Under the pieces are notes generated by a model. It was not told where the DNA came from. It ran no database searches and was given only the letters and a program-made list of their open reading frames with translations. Below, piece after piece: positions 23,658 to 30,653 of a stretch of DNA of 36,297 bases. Each line of letters opens with the position of its first letter. Position 1 is the first letter of the stretch. Source of the DNA: an uncultured bacterium (lineage in GTDB: Bacteria > Bacillota > Clostridia > Christensenellales > QALW01); NCBI GenBank assembly GCA_905214315.1, contig CAJMLN010000020.1:1-36297 (forward strand), given 5' to 3'. The translations under genes and the position numbers were made by a program.

Positions 23658-24327
23658 AGTAGTAGCCGACCCCCCATTTGGTATAAATATATTCCGGTGC
23701 GTCCTGGCTGGCTTCAATTTTTTTGCGCAGGCGGCGGATATGTACATCTACCGTGCGGATGTCGCCGGAATAGTCGTGCCATATCAGTTTTAAAAGATCT
23801 TCCCTTTTATATACCTTGCCGGGATTGGTAATGAGCAGCAGCAGAATATCGAACTCCTTGGCCGTAAGGTCGGCTTCCTTTCCATGAATGTATACACTGC
23901 GTTTTTCCCGATCCACCACCATGTTCTTTACAGTGATAATAGCTGGCATTTTAACGGTACTTTCTGAGGCGCGGCGCAGAAAGTTTTTCATCCTTACTTT
24001 TAGCTCCAAAATATTAAAGGGCTTGGTGATATAGTCGTCTGCCCCGAATTCAAGCCCCATGATCTTATCCATATCGTCTGATTTTGCGGTAAGCATGATG
24101 ATGGGGACCATGGAGGTTTCGCGAATTCTGCGGCAGACTTCGGTTCCGCTGATGCCCGGAAGCATAACGTCCAGCAAGACGATATCAAAATTTCCACTGA
24201 AAAACTTTTTAATGGCGTCCTCGCCGTCAAAGGCGGGGGTGACCTCATAGCCGTCCTGCTCCAGGCTGAATTTCAGCCCCTTTACGATCAGTGGTTCGTC
24301 ATCTACTACAAGTACTGCTTTTGCCAT
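23644..24327 (-). CDS. OmpR/PhoB-family response regulator
   Basis: This transcription factor of 227 residues has a receiver domain with D9 and D10, phospho-acceptor D53 (LLDVMLPG), T80 (IIMLTAKS) and K102 (DYITKPFN). A winged-helix DNA-binding domain follows, with LTAKEFDILLLLITNPGKV, the recognition helix DIRTVDVHIRRLRKKI and the ending TKWGVGYYF. It resembles the WalR/MtrA group in general. The start ATG at 24327 is chosen because CGGAGG lies before it; an open frame extends 30 nt further. It is the first gene of a unit with the kinase, two GerMN lipoproteins, comEC and holA. Confidence 0.95.
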   Translation of the reverse strand: MAKAVLVVDDEPLIVKGLKFSLEQDGYEVTPAFDGEDAIKKFFSGNFDIVLLDVMLPGISGTEVCRRIRETSMVPIIMLTAKSDDMDKIMGLEFGADDYITKPFNILELKVRMKNFLRRASESTVKMPAIITVKNMVVDREKRSVYIHGKEADLTAKEFDILLLLITNPGKVYKREDLLKLIWHDYSGDIRTVDVHIRRLRKKIEASQDAPEYIYTKWGVGYYFAEA

Positions 24328-24366
24328 GGTTACCTCCGTATTATAGTAAAAAATCAATGTATCTGT

Positions 24367-24375
24367 ATTATAGCA
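24367..24375 (-). promoter_or_regulatory. Extended -10 promoter of the response regulator unit
   Basis: On the minus strand TGC-TATAAT (24375-24367) is a perfect -10 box with an upstream TGn extension, 40 nt before the ATG at 24327. No good -35 is seen, which extended -10 promoters can do without. Confidence 0.5.
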
Positions 24376-24546
24376 TAAGATTTTCAGAATATCTATATTA
24401 AAACTGAAAAATTTATTTTTTGTTCAGGTAAAACTTTTTTCAATCTTTACCGGAAGGGTGAAAATTTAAAAGTTGTTTACAAAAGTGCGCCGTGCTGTTA
24501 AACGATAAGGGGCAAAAAGTATTTTTGTTTACAGGAAGTGACGCTT

Positions 24547-26022
24547 TTGCATAAAGATTATCGGTTTTGTATATTGAAAAGTACGGCGGCGGTTCTGGCA
24601 GTGCTCCTGCTGCTGTGCATGAATGTGCTGGCGGCCTATGAAGACCGCTCCACCGGTGCGTCGCTGGATATTACCGCGGCGGGCGCCATTTTGATTGACA
24701 TGGATACCGACAGCATTCTTTATAAAAAAAATATCAGCGATCAGTGCCGGCCGGCCAGTCTTACCAAAATGATGACGCTGCTGGTAGCTTATGAAAATAC
24801 AAAGGACCGGCAGGAGGAATATATTACCGTTACTCCTGAGATGATTGATGTTCCCGATGGCAGCTCCAATGCGGGACTGGCCGCGGGCGACCGGATTACG
24901 ATACGGGATCTGTTTTATGCCATGATGCTGCCCAGCGGCAATGACGCGGCAAAAACGCTTTCTTATGCTGTTTCCGGCGGCGAGACTGCGTTTGTGGAAC
25001 TGATGAACGCTAAGGCGCAGGAAATAGGCATGAAGGATACGCGCTATGCCAATACGCACGGCTTTGATGAAACCGGCCATTATACCACGACCTATGATCT
25101 TGCACTGTTGGCATATACGATTTCAGAGATTCCGGAGCTGGTGCAGATTTTTTCCAGTTATCGGTATACGGCCGTAATCTACCGTGAAGCGGAGCAGCTT
25201 ACTGAAAATGATGATCCGGTTACTGGTAAGGCGGAAATCACGTTTTATAACAGCAATCATATGATCAACCCGAACCGGGCGGAGTATTTCAGCGGCTTAA
25301 AGGGAATTAAAACCGGATATACGCAGCTGGCCGGTAATTGCCTGGCAAGCTATTATGAGAGCAATGGCCGCCGTCTGATCGCCGTGGTGACCAATGATCA
25401 GCAGGCCCGGCGCGACGCGGATACAAAAACATTGATCAACTATGGCTTAAATCATTTCGATACGTTTGATCTGGTAGAGGTATTCGGCGCCAAAACGTAT
25501 ATTGTGGACGCCGGGAATGCTGATATTTCCGATGAATCCAACGGTCAGCTTGCCCTTTACCTGGAGGATGCGCCGGAGCCTAAATTTATTACCGTAAGCA
25601 AGAGCGACGGAACGAAAATCCGTGCTCTGCAGGATATTGTTACCGTGCGCAAGCCGGCGGTCAGTGCGCCGGTCTTCTCGGGCGACTATGTGGGGGACAT
25701 CGAATTTGTCTATAATGGACAGATCATCTATACCGCCCGCGCGCTGGCCTCCCGCGATATTGACGCCGATATCCAGAGCCCGGCGGATTTGGTTTCCCTG
25801 GGTATTAAGGGAAAAATGCGCCTTTCCTTTGGTTTTTTGACCGAACAGTATTTCTGGATTCCCGCGCTTTCGATCATCGGCCTGGCAGTGCTGATTATTG
25901 CTTTTGTTACAGTCAGAAGGAGACAGGTCTCCCGTGTGCGCGCTCGGCAGAAAAATGTGCTGAGCCGCCGGCAGAAGCGGCGTCGCCCCGGCGACCGCCC
26001 GGGCAACAGAACGATGCTCTGA
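24547..26022 (+). CDS. dacF: D-alanyl-D-alanine carboxypeptidase, DacF type
   Basis: This penicillin-binding protein trims pentapeptides in peptidoglycan. It shows the three active-site motifs SLTK (71-74), SGN (130-132) and KTG (255-257), after an N-terminal signal/anchor. The 491-residue protein ends with a beta-rich domain and a C-terminal membrane helix (FWIPALSIIGLAVLIIAFV) and a very basic tail. GTG at 24538 also opens the frame, but AGGAAG at 24533-24538 is best spaced for the TTG at 24547. In Bacillus dacF lies immediately upstream of spoIIAA; here spoIIAA is 2.8 kb away on the same strand, with an accessory region between. This supports the dacF name, though PBP5-type paralogues look similar. 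Confidence 0.88.
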   Translation: MHKDYRFCILKSTAAVLAVLLLLCMNVLAAYEDRSTGASLDITAAGAILIDMDTDSILYKKNISDQCRPASLTKMMTLLVAYENTKDRQEEYITVTPEMIDVPDGSSNAGLAAGDRITIRDLFYAMMLPSGNDAAKTLSYAVSGGETAFVELMNAKAQEIGMKDTRYANTHGFDETGHYTTTYDLALLAYTISEIPELVQIFSSYRYTAVIYREAEQLTENDDPVTGKAEITFYNSNHMINPNRAEYFSGLKGIKTGYTQLAGNCLASYYESNGRRLIAVVTNDQQARRDADTKTLINYGLNHFDTFDLVEVFGAKTYIVDAGNADISDESNGQLALYLEDAPEPKFITVSKSDGTKIRALQDIVTVRKPAVSAPVFSGDYVGDIEFVYNGQIIYTARALASRDIDADIQSPADLVSLGIKGKMRLSFGFLTEQYFWIPALSIIGLAVLIIAFVTVRRRQVSRVRARQKNVLSRRQKRRRPGDRPGNRTML

Positions 26023-26025
26023 TTC

Positions 26026-26055
26026 AAAAAAACCCGCACACCGTGCGGGTTTTTT
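26026..26055. terminator. Terminator after dacF, likely bidirectional
   Basis: CCCGCAC (26033-26039) and GTGCGGG (26043-26049) form a 7-bp stem with a 3-nt loop, flanked by seven A before and a run of T after. The A/T flanks make it work in both directions. From here to about 26250 no gene or other structure is apparent. Confidence 0.88.
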
Positions 26056-26254
26056 GGTATATTGCGGATATTTTTTTTGAAAATGCGGTTGAAACAAAGG
26101 AGAAGACCATATCCGGGGAAACCGGAAGCATAGCCGACAAAGAGAGATTTCTGCGTCCCGGGGGGCGGCTTTTTCGGAACAGCTCTGTTTACAGGAAAGA
26201 GCCTCCCGTTTTTCAGCCGGGGATCTCCGCTGTGCCTATATTTTTTTAGGGCTA

Positions 26255-26282
26255 TTGACAAGCCCGCAGAGAAAGATATAAA
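26255..26282 (+). promoter_or_regulatory. Promoter of the frameshifted short ORF
   Basis: TTGACA (26255-26260) and TATAAA (26277-26282) are separated by 16 nt, 17 nt upstream of an ATG at 26299. Confidence 0.65.
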
Positions 26283-26298
26283 ATAAAAAAGAAGATTT

Positions 26299-26549
26299 AT
26301 GAAAAATGCAGTATAACCGTGCGTTCCGGCGGCTTTACGACCGTTCCCAATTGGATTCTGCGCACGGTAAACAGGGGCGGCGCAGGCTGTTTTTATATCG
26401 AATGGCAGAACGGAAAAAGGAAACGCCGTATCGGGCGGAAATCAAATAGCGAAGCGGGCCGTTTTTCTCTTTGCAGCCCGGGAGATACGGGCGGCCGCCG
26501 GGCGCTGGAGGATACGGTACGGATTTTAAACCGTTCGGCCTGTGAATAG
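26299..26549 (+). pseudogene. Short frameshifted gene (unknown)
   Basis: From ATG 26299 the frame reads MKNAV and stops at 26314-26316. One added base near 26312 would carry it on as ITVRSGGFTTVPNWIL and so on to the TAG at 26547, a product of about 83 residues with a basic middle (GKRKRRIGRK). A consensus promoter lies upstream and AGAAG precedes the ATG. The open part begins at GTG 26319. No family was recognised. The reading is supported by the promoter and by the smooth join, but a chance ORF cannot be excluded. Confidence 0.4.
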
Positions 26550-26635
26550 GACGGCGGTCAGGAGTTGAGTGACGAGACTCCGGGCCGGTATTCGGCGTGT
26601 ATACTTGATAACAGAATAATGATATGATGTTTTTT

Positions 26636-26661
26636 GTTAATTAAATACAGTTAATTAAATA
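26636..26661 (+). repeat. Tandem GTTAATTAAATA repeats upstream of a promoter
   Basis: GTTAATTAAATA occurs at 26636-26647 and again at 26650-26661, a 14-nt period, each with the palindrome TTAATTAA. They end 10 nt before the -35 box at 26672. Helically spaced copies may be sites for a DNA-binding regulator. Confidence 0.5.
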
Positions 26662-26671
26662 TTAAAAAATA

Positions 26672-26699
26672 TTGACAAATAATTTAAAAAAGGTATACT
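26672..26699 (+). promoter_or_regulatory. Promoter of the AT-rich anchored protein gene
   Basis: TTGACA (26672-26677) and TATACT (26694-26699) are separated by 16 nt, followed by GGAGG (26714-26718) and the ATG at 26729. Confidence 0.75.
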
Positions 26700-26728
26700 G
26701 TGAGAAAAATAATGGAGGAAAAAAGAAA

Positions 26729-28033
26729 ATGACTCTTAGATGTAAAAAATTGGTATTTTAGGAAAAATAGCAGTGGCTCTTATAGTGTTTCTTCTTTTTA
26801 TGATGACTTTATTTATGAATGTAAAGGGATTAAATCAGCGGTGGCATTTTAATTTTGACAACATTGGATTTAATCTTGCAAAATCCGGTTGGGAAGCGGG
26901 GTATGGTGGAAATGTTTCTATAACAAATGAGCATTCACGTTCAGGAAACTATTCGCTTAAACTTACGGGAAGATATCGCTCTTGGCATTCTCCTGCTTTG
27001 CAGTTAGATAGAATTTTTTATGAAGGAGGTCCGGGCGTTTATTCTTTTACAGTCTATGTAATGGTTAATAATTTAGATTCTACTTGCCGTAAATATGGAA
27101 GAAGTATTATTCGAGGATATGAGGATATTTCTTTGTATATGGCAACATGATGCTAATTATTTTGGACCGATTGCTTCGGCAAATTTATTTTCCGGGCAAT
27201 GGACTTGTATACAAGGTGCAGTGAGTGTAACAAGTGACGATATTCATAGAGGTAATTTTTATTGGATGCTTGATTGTATTGATCCTACGGACAATCAAGT
27301 TATTTATATAGATGATTTTGACATTTTTAAGTTGTATGATAATCCGGATAAAAATAGTAATAATAGCTTTATTATTAATGATAAACCATATATAAAAGGA
27401 TATCCTTATTGGGAAATAGGAAATAGAACCGGAGAAGAAGCCGTTGATTGGTATTTTGAACATATAGGTGATTATCCTGTTTCGTCTATGAATGAAATGG
27501 TTTATACGCTTACCCGGGAAAAAATTGAACAATTTCAATTAAAATTAACTTACGATATAGAAAGAGATTGGCTGAATAGTATGGTTAAGGATGAATTAGC
27601 TAATGCTATAGATGCAAATAGAACATTATTAGGGGCGTTTTCCTCTGAAATAGGGTATATTTTTACAGGGGAAGAAATATTAAATTCTATGAACGCTAAT
27701 GCATCAAAGTTTAAAGCTGACTTAACAGTATTTAGTAATCACTTGAGTATGATAAAAAATACATCTAATCACACACAAGACCGACTTACCTATTCTATTT
27801 ATTTAATGAGAAATGATTATTTTGATGGATATCAATATAGAATTATGCGTTCTGACGGGATTTTAAAAAGCGGAAATATTAATAGAGAGTTGTACTATTT
27901 GTTAAGTGGTTACTGTAGTGAATATTATGATTTGACTACATATAACCGTCCGAGTGTTAATAGAATTTTTGTTAATTATTCTTATCTTTCTGAGGAATAT
28001 TACTATAGTTTAATTTCCGGAGGGTCTTTATGA
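26729..28033 (+). pseudogene. Membrane-anchored protein with carbohydrate-binding-like domain, two frameshifts
   Basis: Joined across two frame changes, the product is about 435 residues. It has a short N-terminus, one membrane helix (IGILGKIAVALIVFLLFM) and a jelly-roll-like domain of about 150 residues, with HSRSGNYSLKLTGRY near the start and VIYIDDFDIFKLYD at the end, a pattern of CBM4/9-type modules. About 220 residues of unrecognised sequence follow, rich in Asn and Tyr. The breaks are in A6 at 26744-26749 (one A short) and at 27141-27145 in GGCAA (one base extra). The gene is strongly AT-rich, unlike its neighbours, which points to acquisition. It has its own promoter and tandem operator-like repeats. 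It overlaps the next gene by 4 nt. It may be decayed, or the breaks may be assembly errors. Confidence 0.7.
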
Positions 28034-28633
28034 TCGCTTTAAAAGAAATGCAATCTATGTCAAAAATAAAGCTTGGTTTAATCATAATTGCCCTGCTTCT
28101 TCTGGCAGTCCTTCTGGCCGTGTCGGCCTTTGGGACGTATACCTATTTGACTGCTTCGCCGCAGATTGCGCAGGCGGAGCTGTCCCGCGCGTTCAGCGGC
28201 CGCCTTGTTCTGCCGGAGAACGCCGTTTGCCAAGGGACGGTGGAAAAGCTTGACCGCCTTGGCTTCCGGGCATCCTATTCGGCTTATGGCGGAACGTATG
28301 CCCCAAAGCAGCTGCTTACAAGCGAAAAGATTGGGACGGACGTGGACGGCGCGCCCTGTTTTTTTGCTTGCCGACGGCAGCCTTATGACCGCGCCGCAGT
28401 GGAAGGAGCTTGCGCCTGCGGATCTTACCGGCTTTGCCGCGGCGGCGGGTCTGTCTTACGGCACGACGATTTTCTATCAGAACGGACCGTTTTTCCTGTA
28501 TATTCATGTGTTCTGCAGTGATTACAGACGGGCGGGCTCTTGGCTGTACCGGGAAATTGCCGATTATATTTCCGCTCATATCGCGCAGGATCCTCAGCAG
28601 GACTGGGCGGATCTGGCGCAGAATTGGAAATAG
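28030..28633 (+). pseudogene. Membrane-anchored protein of unknown function, one frameshift
   Basis: The frame starts at ATG 28030, overlapping the previous stop (ATGA) with GGAGGG before it; an internal ATG at 28060 is an alternative start. The product has one N-terminal membrane helix (LIIIALLLLAVLLAVSAF) and an exported region of about 160 residues with SAYGGTYAPKQLL and, after the break, ADGSLMTAPQWKELAP and FYQNGPFFLYIHVFCSDYR. The break is in T7 at 28359-28365; six T would restore one frame of about 200 residues. The first 45 nt are AT-rich like the gene before, the rest GC-rich like the chromosome. No family was recognised. Confidence 0.6.
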
Positions 28634-28747
28634 CGGACGCTCCGGGGCGGCCGGATGGAAAAAAAGCTTTCCTTTGCCTTTTGGCAGAGGAATTTTTTTG
28701 TTTTTGGGTATTTTTCAAAAATAGAACTTTTACGCCATTCTTCGTGC

Positions 28748-28773
28748 AAGGAAAAGTTTATGCGGGGCAGAAT
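28748..28773 (+). promoter_or_regulatory. Sigma-H-like promoter of spoIIA
   Basis: AAGGAAAA (28748-28755) and AGAAT (28769-28773) are spaced as in the sigma-H consensus (AGGAnnT, then GAAT about 14 nt later). Sigma-H drives spoIIA in Bacillus and clostridia. The expected start would leave a very short leader before AAGGAG at 28782, which lowers confidence. No sigma-A promoter is evident in 28634-28796. Confidence 0.45.
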
Positions 28774-28796
28774 TATTGTTTAAGGAGATGAAAACC

Positions 28797-29111
28797 ATGG
28801 AATTAGTTTTAAAACTGGAAGGAGAGCTGGATCACCACAGCGCCAAATCTATCCGGCGTAAGCAGGATACTGAAATTTTAAAAAGCGGCGCCGAGGTCAT
28901 TATATTTGATATGAGCGGCCTGACGTTTATGGACAGCAGCGGTATCGGGGTGTTGCTGGGACGGTATAAGCTTTTTGCCACAAGAAAGCTCTACATAACC
29001 TCCCCTGCCGAAAGCGTTGACCGACTGCTGAAAATGTCCGGCATTTATTCGGTGATGCCAAAAACAGAAAGGAGGAACAGCGATGAAAAACAGCGTAAAT
29101 ATAAAATTTGA
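28797..29111 (+). CDS. spoIIAA: Anti-sigma factor antagonist SpoIIAA
   Basis: SpoIIAA is a STAS-domain protein that releases sigma-F from SpoIIAB in the forespore. The 104-residue protein starts MELVLKLEGELDHHSA and carries the phosphorylation motif DSSG (46-49) in FMDSSGIGVLLGRY, the hallmark of the family. An upstream TTG at 28776 is in frame, but AAGGAG at 28782-28787 fixes the ATG at 28797. It overlaps spoIIAB by 29 nt. Dephosphorylation by SpoIIE is the expected switch. Confidence 0.95.
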   Translation: MELVLKLEGELDHHSAKSIRRKQDTEILKSGAEVIIFDMSGLTFMDSSGIGVLLGRYKLFATRKLYITSPAESVDRLLKMSGIYSVMPKTERRNSDEKQRKYKI

Positions 29112-29505
29112 GTCCCAGTCGGTAAACGAGAGCTTTGCACGCATCGCGGTATCGGCGTTTTTGGCACCGCTGAATCCCACCATCAATGAACTGGCGGATA
29201 TTAAAACCGCAGTCAGCGAGGCTGTTACCAACGCTATTGTACACGGCTACCGGGATACGTCGGGTTTTATTGAGATGAAAATCAATGTAGACGGAGAATG
29301 GGTACGCGTTGAGGTGATTGACGACGGCACCGGTATTGAAGATGTGGAAAAAGCGCGGCAGCCCTTTTATACTACCTGCGGCGATGGAACGCGTTCGGGT
29401 ATGGGCTTTATGGTGATGGAAAGCTTTATGGATGAGCTCTATGTAGCCTCCGCGCCGGACGAAGGCACCCGGGTGGTTATGAGAAAACGGATCAGGGTGA
29501 AATAA
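29083..29505 (+). CDS. spoIIAB: Anti-sigma-F factor and kinase SpoIIAB
   Basis: SpoIIAB is the GHKL-type kinase that holds sigma-F inactive and phosphorylates SpoIIAA. The 140-residue protein shows the N box EAVTNAIVHGY, the G1 box IDDGTGIEDVEKAR and the G2 box SGMGFMVMESF. AAAGGAGG lies 7 nt before the ATG, inside the end of spoIIAA, so translation is coupled. sigF follows after 1 nt. The set is expected to act in the forespore just after septation. Confidence 0.96.
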   Translation: MKNSVNIKFESQSVNESFARIAVSAFLAPLNPTINELADIKTAVSEAVTNAIVHGYRDTSGFIEMKINVDGEWVRVEVIDDGTGIEDVEKARQPFYTTCGDGTRSGMGFMVMESFMDELYVASAPDEGTRVVMRKRIRVK

Positions 29506-29506
29506 T

Positions 29507-30226
29507 TTGAAATGGGAAACCGAAAATACTAAGGAGCTGATTCTGCTTTCACAGGCGGGTGACGCCGCCGCGCGGGAGCAGCTGGTAAAGGAAAACGCGC
29601 CGCTGGTAAAATCTATTGTGCGGCGGTATTTGGGACGCGGCGTAGAATATGACGATTTGTATCAGATTGGCAATATGGGGCTGCTCAAAGCCATATCAGG
29701 CTTTAATACGCAGTTTGACGTGCGCTTTTCCACCTACGCCGTACCGATGATTCACAGAGAGATCAAGCGGTTTATCCGGGATAATAATACGGTAAAAATG
29801 CCGCGCTCTTTAAAGGAAATGCAGCAGAAAATTCGCTATTGCCATCAGCAGCTTTGCCTGAAGCTGGGACGGGAGCCGGGTACCCTGGAGATTGCCGAGG
29901 CGCTTGGCTGTGAGCTGGAGGAGGTATTGTTTGCCCTTGAGAGCATGAATACCTGCGCCTCTCTGGATGAGCCCTCCTACGAGGACGGCGGCGCTACGGC
30001 CATGGATCTTTTGGAGGACAAGAGCGAGCGCGCCGCTATCTGGGACAGACTTGCCCTGCGCCAGTGTCTGGAGCAGCTGGAGGAGCGGGAGCGGCAGATT
30101 ATTCTTTTAAGATATTATAAAAATTATACGCAGGCGCGGATTGCCCAGTTGATGGGAATTTCCCAGGTGCAGATATCCCGTATTGAGAGCAGGACGCTTG
30201 AAAAACTGCGGAAAAAAATGCGATAA
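29507..30226 (+). CDS. sigF: Forespore sigma factor SigF
   Basis: Sigma-F is the first forespore-specific sigma factor. The 239-residue protein has region 2 (DDLYQIGNMGLLKAI, then FDVRFSTYAVPMIHREI), a conserved region 3 (MPRSLKEMQQKI) and region 4 with RQIILLRYYKNYTQARIAQLMGISQVQISRIESR. The start is a TTG 1 nt after the spoIIAB stop with GGGTGA upstream; no better ATG exists in frame. TTG may keep expression low relative to SpoIIAB. A 15-bp hairpin follows the stop. The operon order and lengths are standard, with its promoter likely sigma-H type. Confidence 0.96.
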   Translation: MKWETENTKELILLSQAGDAAAREQLVKENAPLVKSIVRRYLGRGVEYDDLYQIGNMGLLKAISGFNTQFDVRFSTYAVPMIHREIKRFIRDNNTVKMPRSLKEMQQKIRYCHQQLCLKLGREPGTLEIAEALGCELEEVLFALESMNTCASLDEPSYEDGGATAMDLLEDKSERAAIWDRLALRQCLEQLEERERQIILLRYYKNYTQARIAQLMGISQVQISRIESRTLEKLRKKMR

Positions 30227-30260
30227 AAGCAGCCGTCTTTACAAGAAAGACGGCTGCTTT
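30226..30260. terminator. Bidirectional terminator between sigF and the EmrE-like gene
   Basis: AAAGCAGCCGTCTTT (30226-30240) and AAAGACGGCTGCTTT (30246-30260) form a perfect 15-bp stem with a 5-nt loop. TTTT follows on the minus strand and TTT on the plus strand, and the flanking genes converge. Confidence 0.8.
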
Positions 30261-30276
30261 GGTGATAGGAAAAAGA

Positions 30277-30630
30277 TTAACGCTTCAGGCTCAGCATGAC
30301 CACGCCGATCAGGATCAGCGCGCTGCCAACGATCTGCACCCAGCTGATATTTTCGTGCAGGACCGCTGCCGAGGCGATCATAACGCCGACGAAGATTACG
30401 CCGGTGGTAATAGGATAGATGCGGCTTAAATCAAATTTCGATACCAGCACCAAATATAAAAGAAAGCTGGTGATGTAGCACAGCATCCCTAAAAGAGAGA
30501 GCCCGCTGAGCTTCATGTTTAAAAAGCCCTGGGAAAAACCAATGCTGAGGCCCGCGCTGCTGCCCAGCTTAAACAGGATAAGTCCCGAGCAGGAGAGAAG
30601 GACATAGATACAGGCTAATACGTACAGCAT
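30277..30630 (-). CDS. Small four-helix DMT/EmrE-like transporter
   Basis: This 117-residue membrane protein has four helices: LYVLACIYVLLSCSGLILF, LLGMLCYITSFLLYLVLV, IYPITTGVIFVGVMIASAAVL and WVQIVGSALILIGVVML. It has the EamA/SMR-type pattern with a conserved HENISWVQIVGSALILIG end. The conserved membrane glutamate of drug-exporting EmrE is not evident in helix 1, so a lipid-linked sugar flippase role like ArnE is possible. It follows the DUF2142 gene by 23 nt, and DUF2142 proteins are GT-C-like; the pair may modify a cell-surface polymer. It ends at a bidirectional terminator. Confidence 0.75.
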   Translation of the reverse strand: MLYVLACIYVLLSCSGLILFKLGSSAGLSIGFSQGFLNMKLSGLSLLGMLCYITSFLLYLVLVSKFDLSRIYPITTGVIFVGVMIASAAVLHENISWVQIVGSALILIGVVMLSLKR

Positions 30631-30653
30631 GAGAAAATCTCCTTTTTTTCAAT

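Noticed and set aside
26043..26249. Plus-strand open frame of 68 codons after dacF
   Set aside because: It starts inside the dacF terminator, lacks a ribosome site, and its frame has no family pattern.
25447..26261. Minus-strand open frames opposite the end of dacF
   Set aside because: They overlap a certain gene and its terminator and have no recognisable domain.
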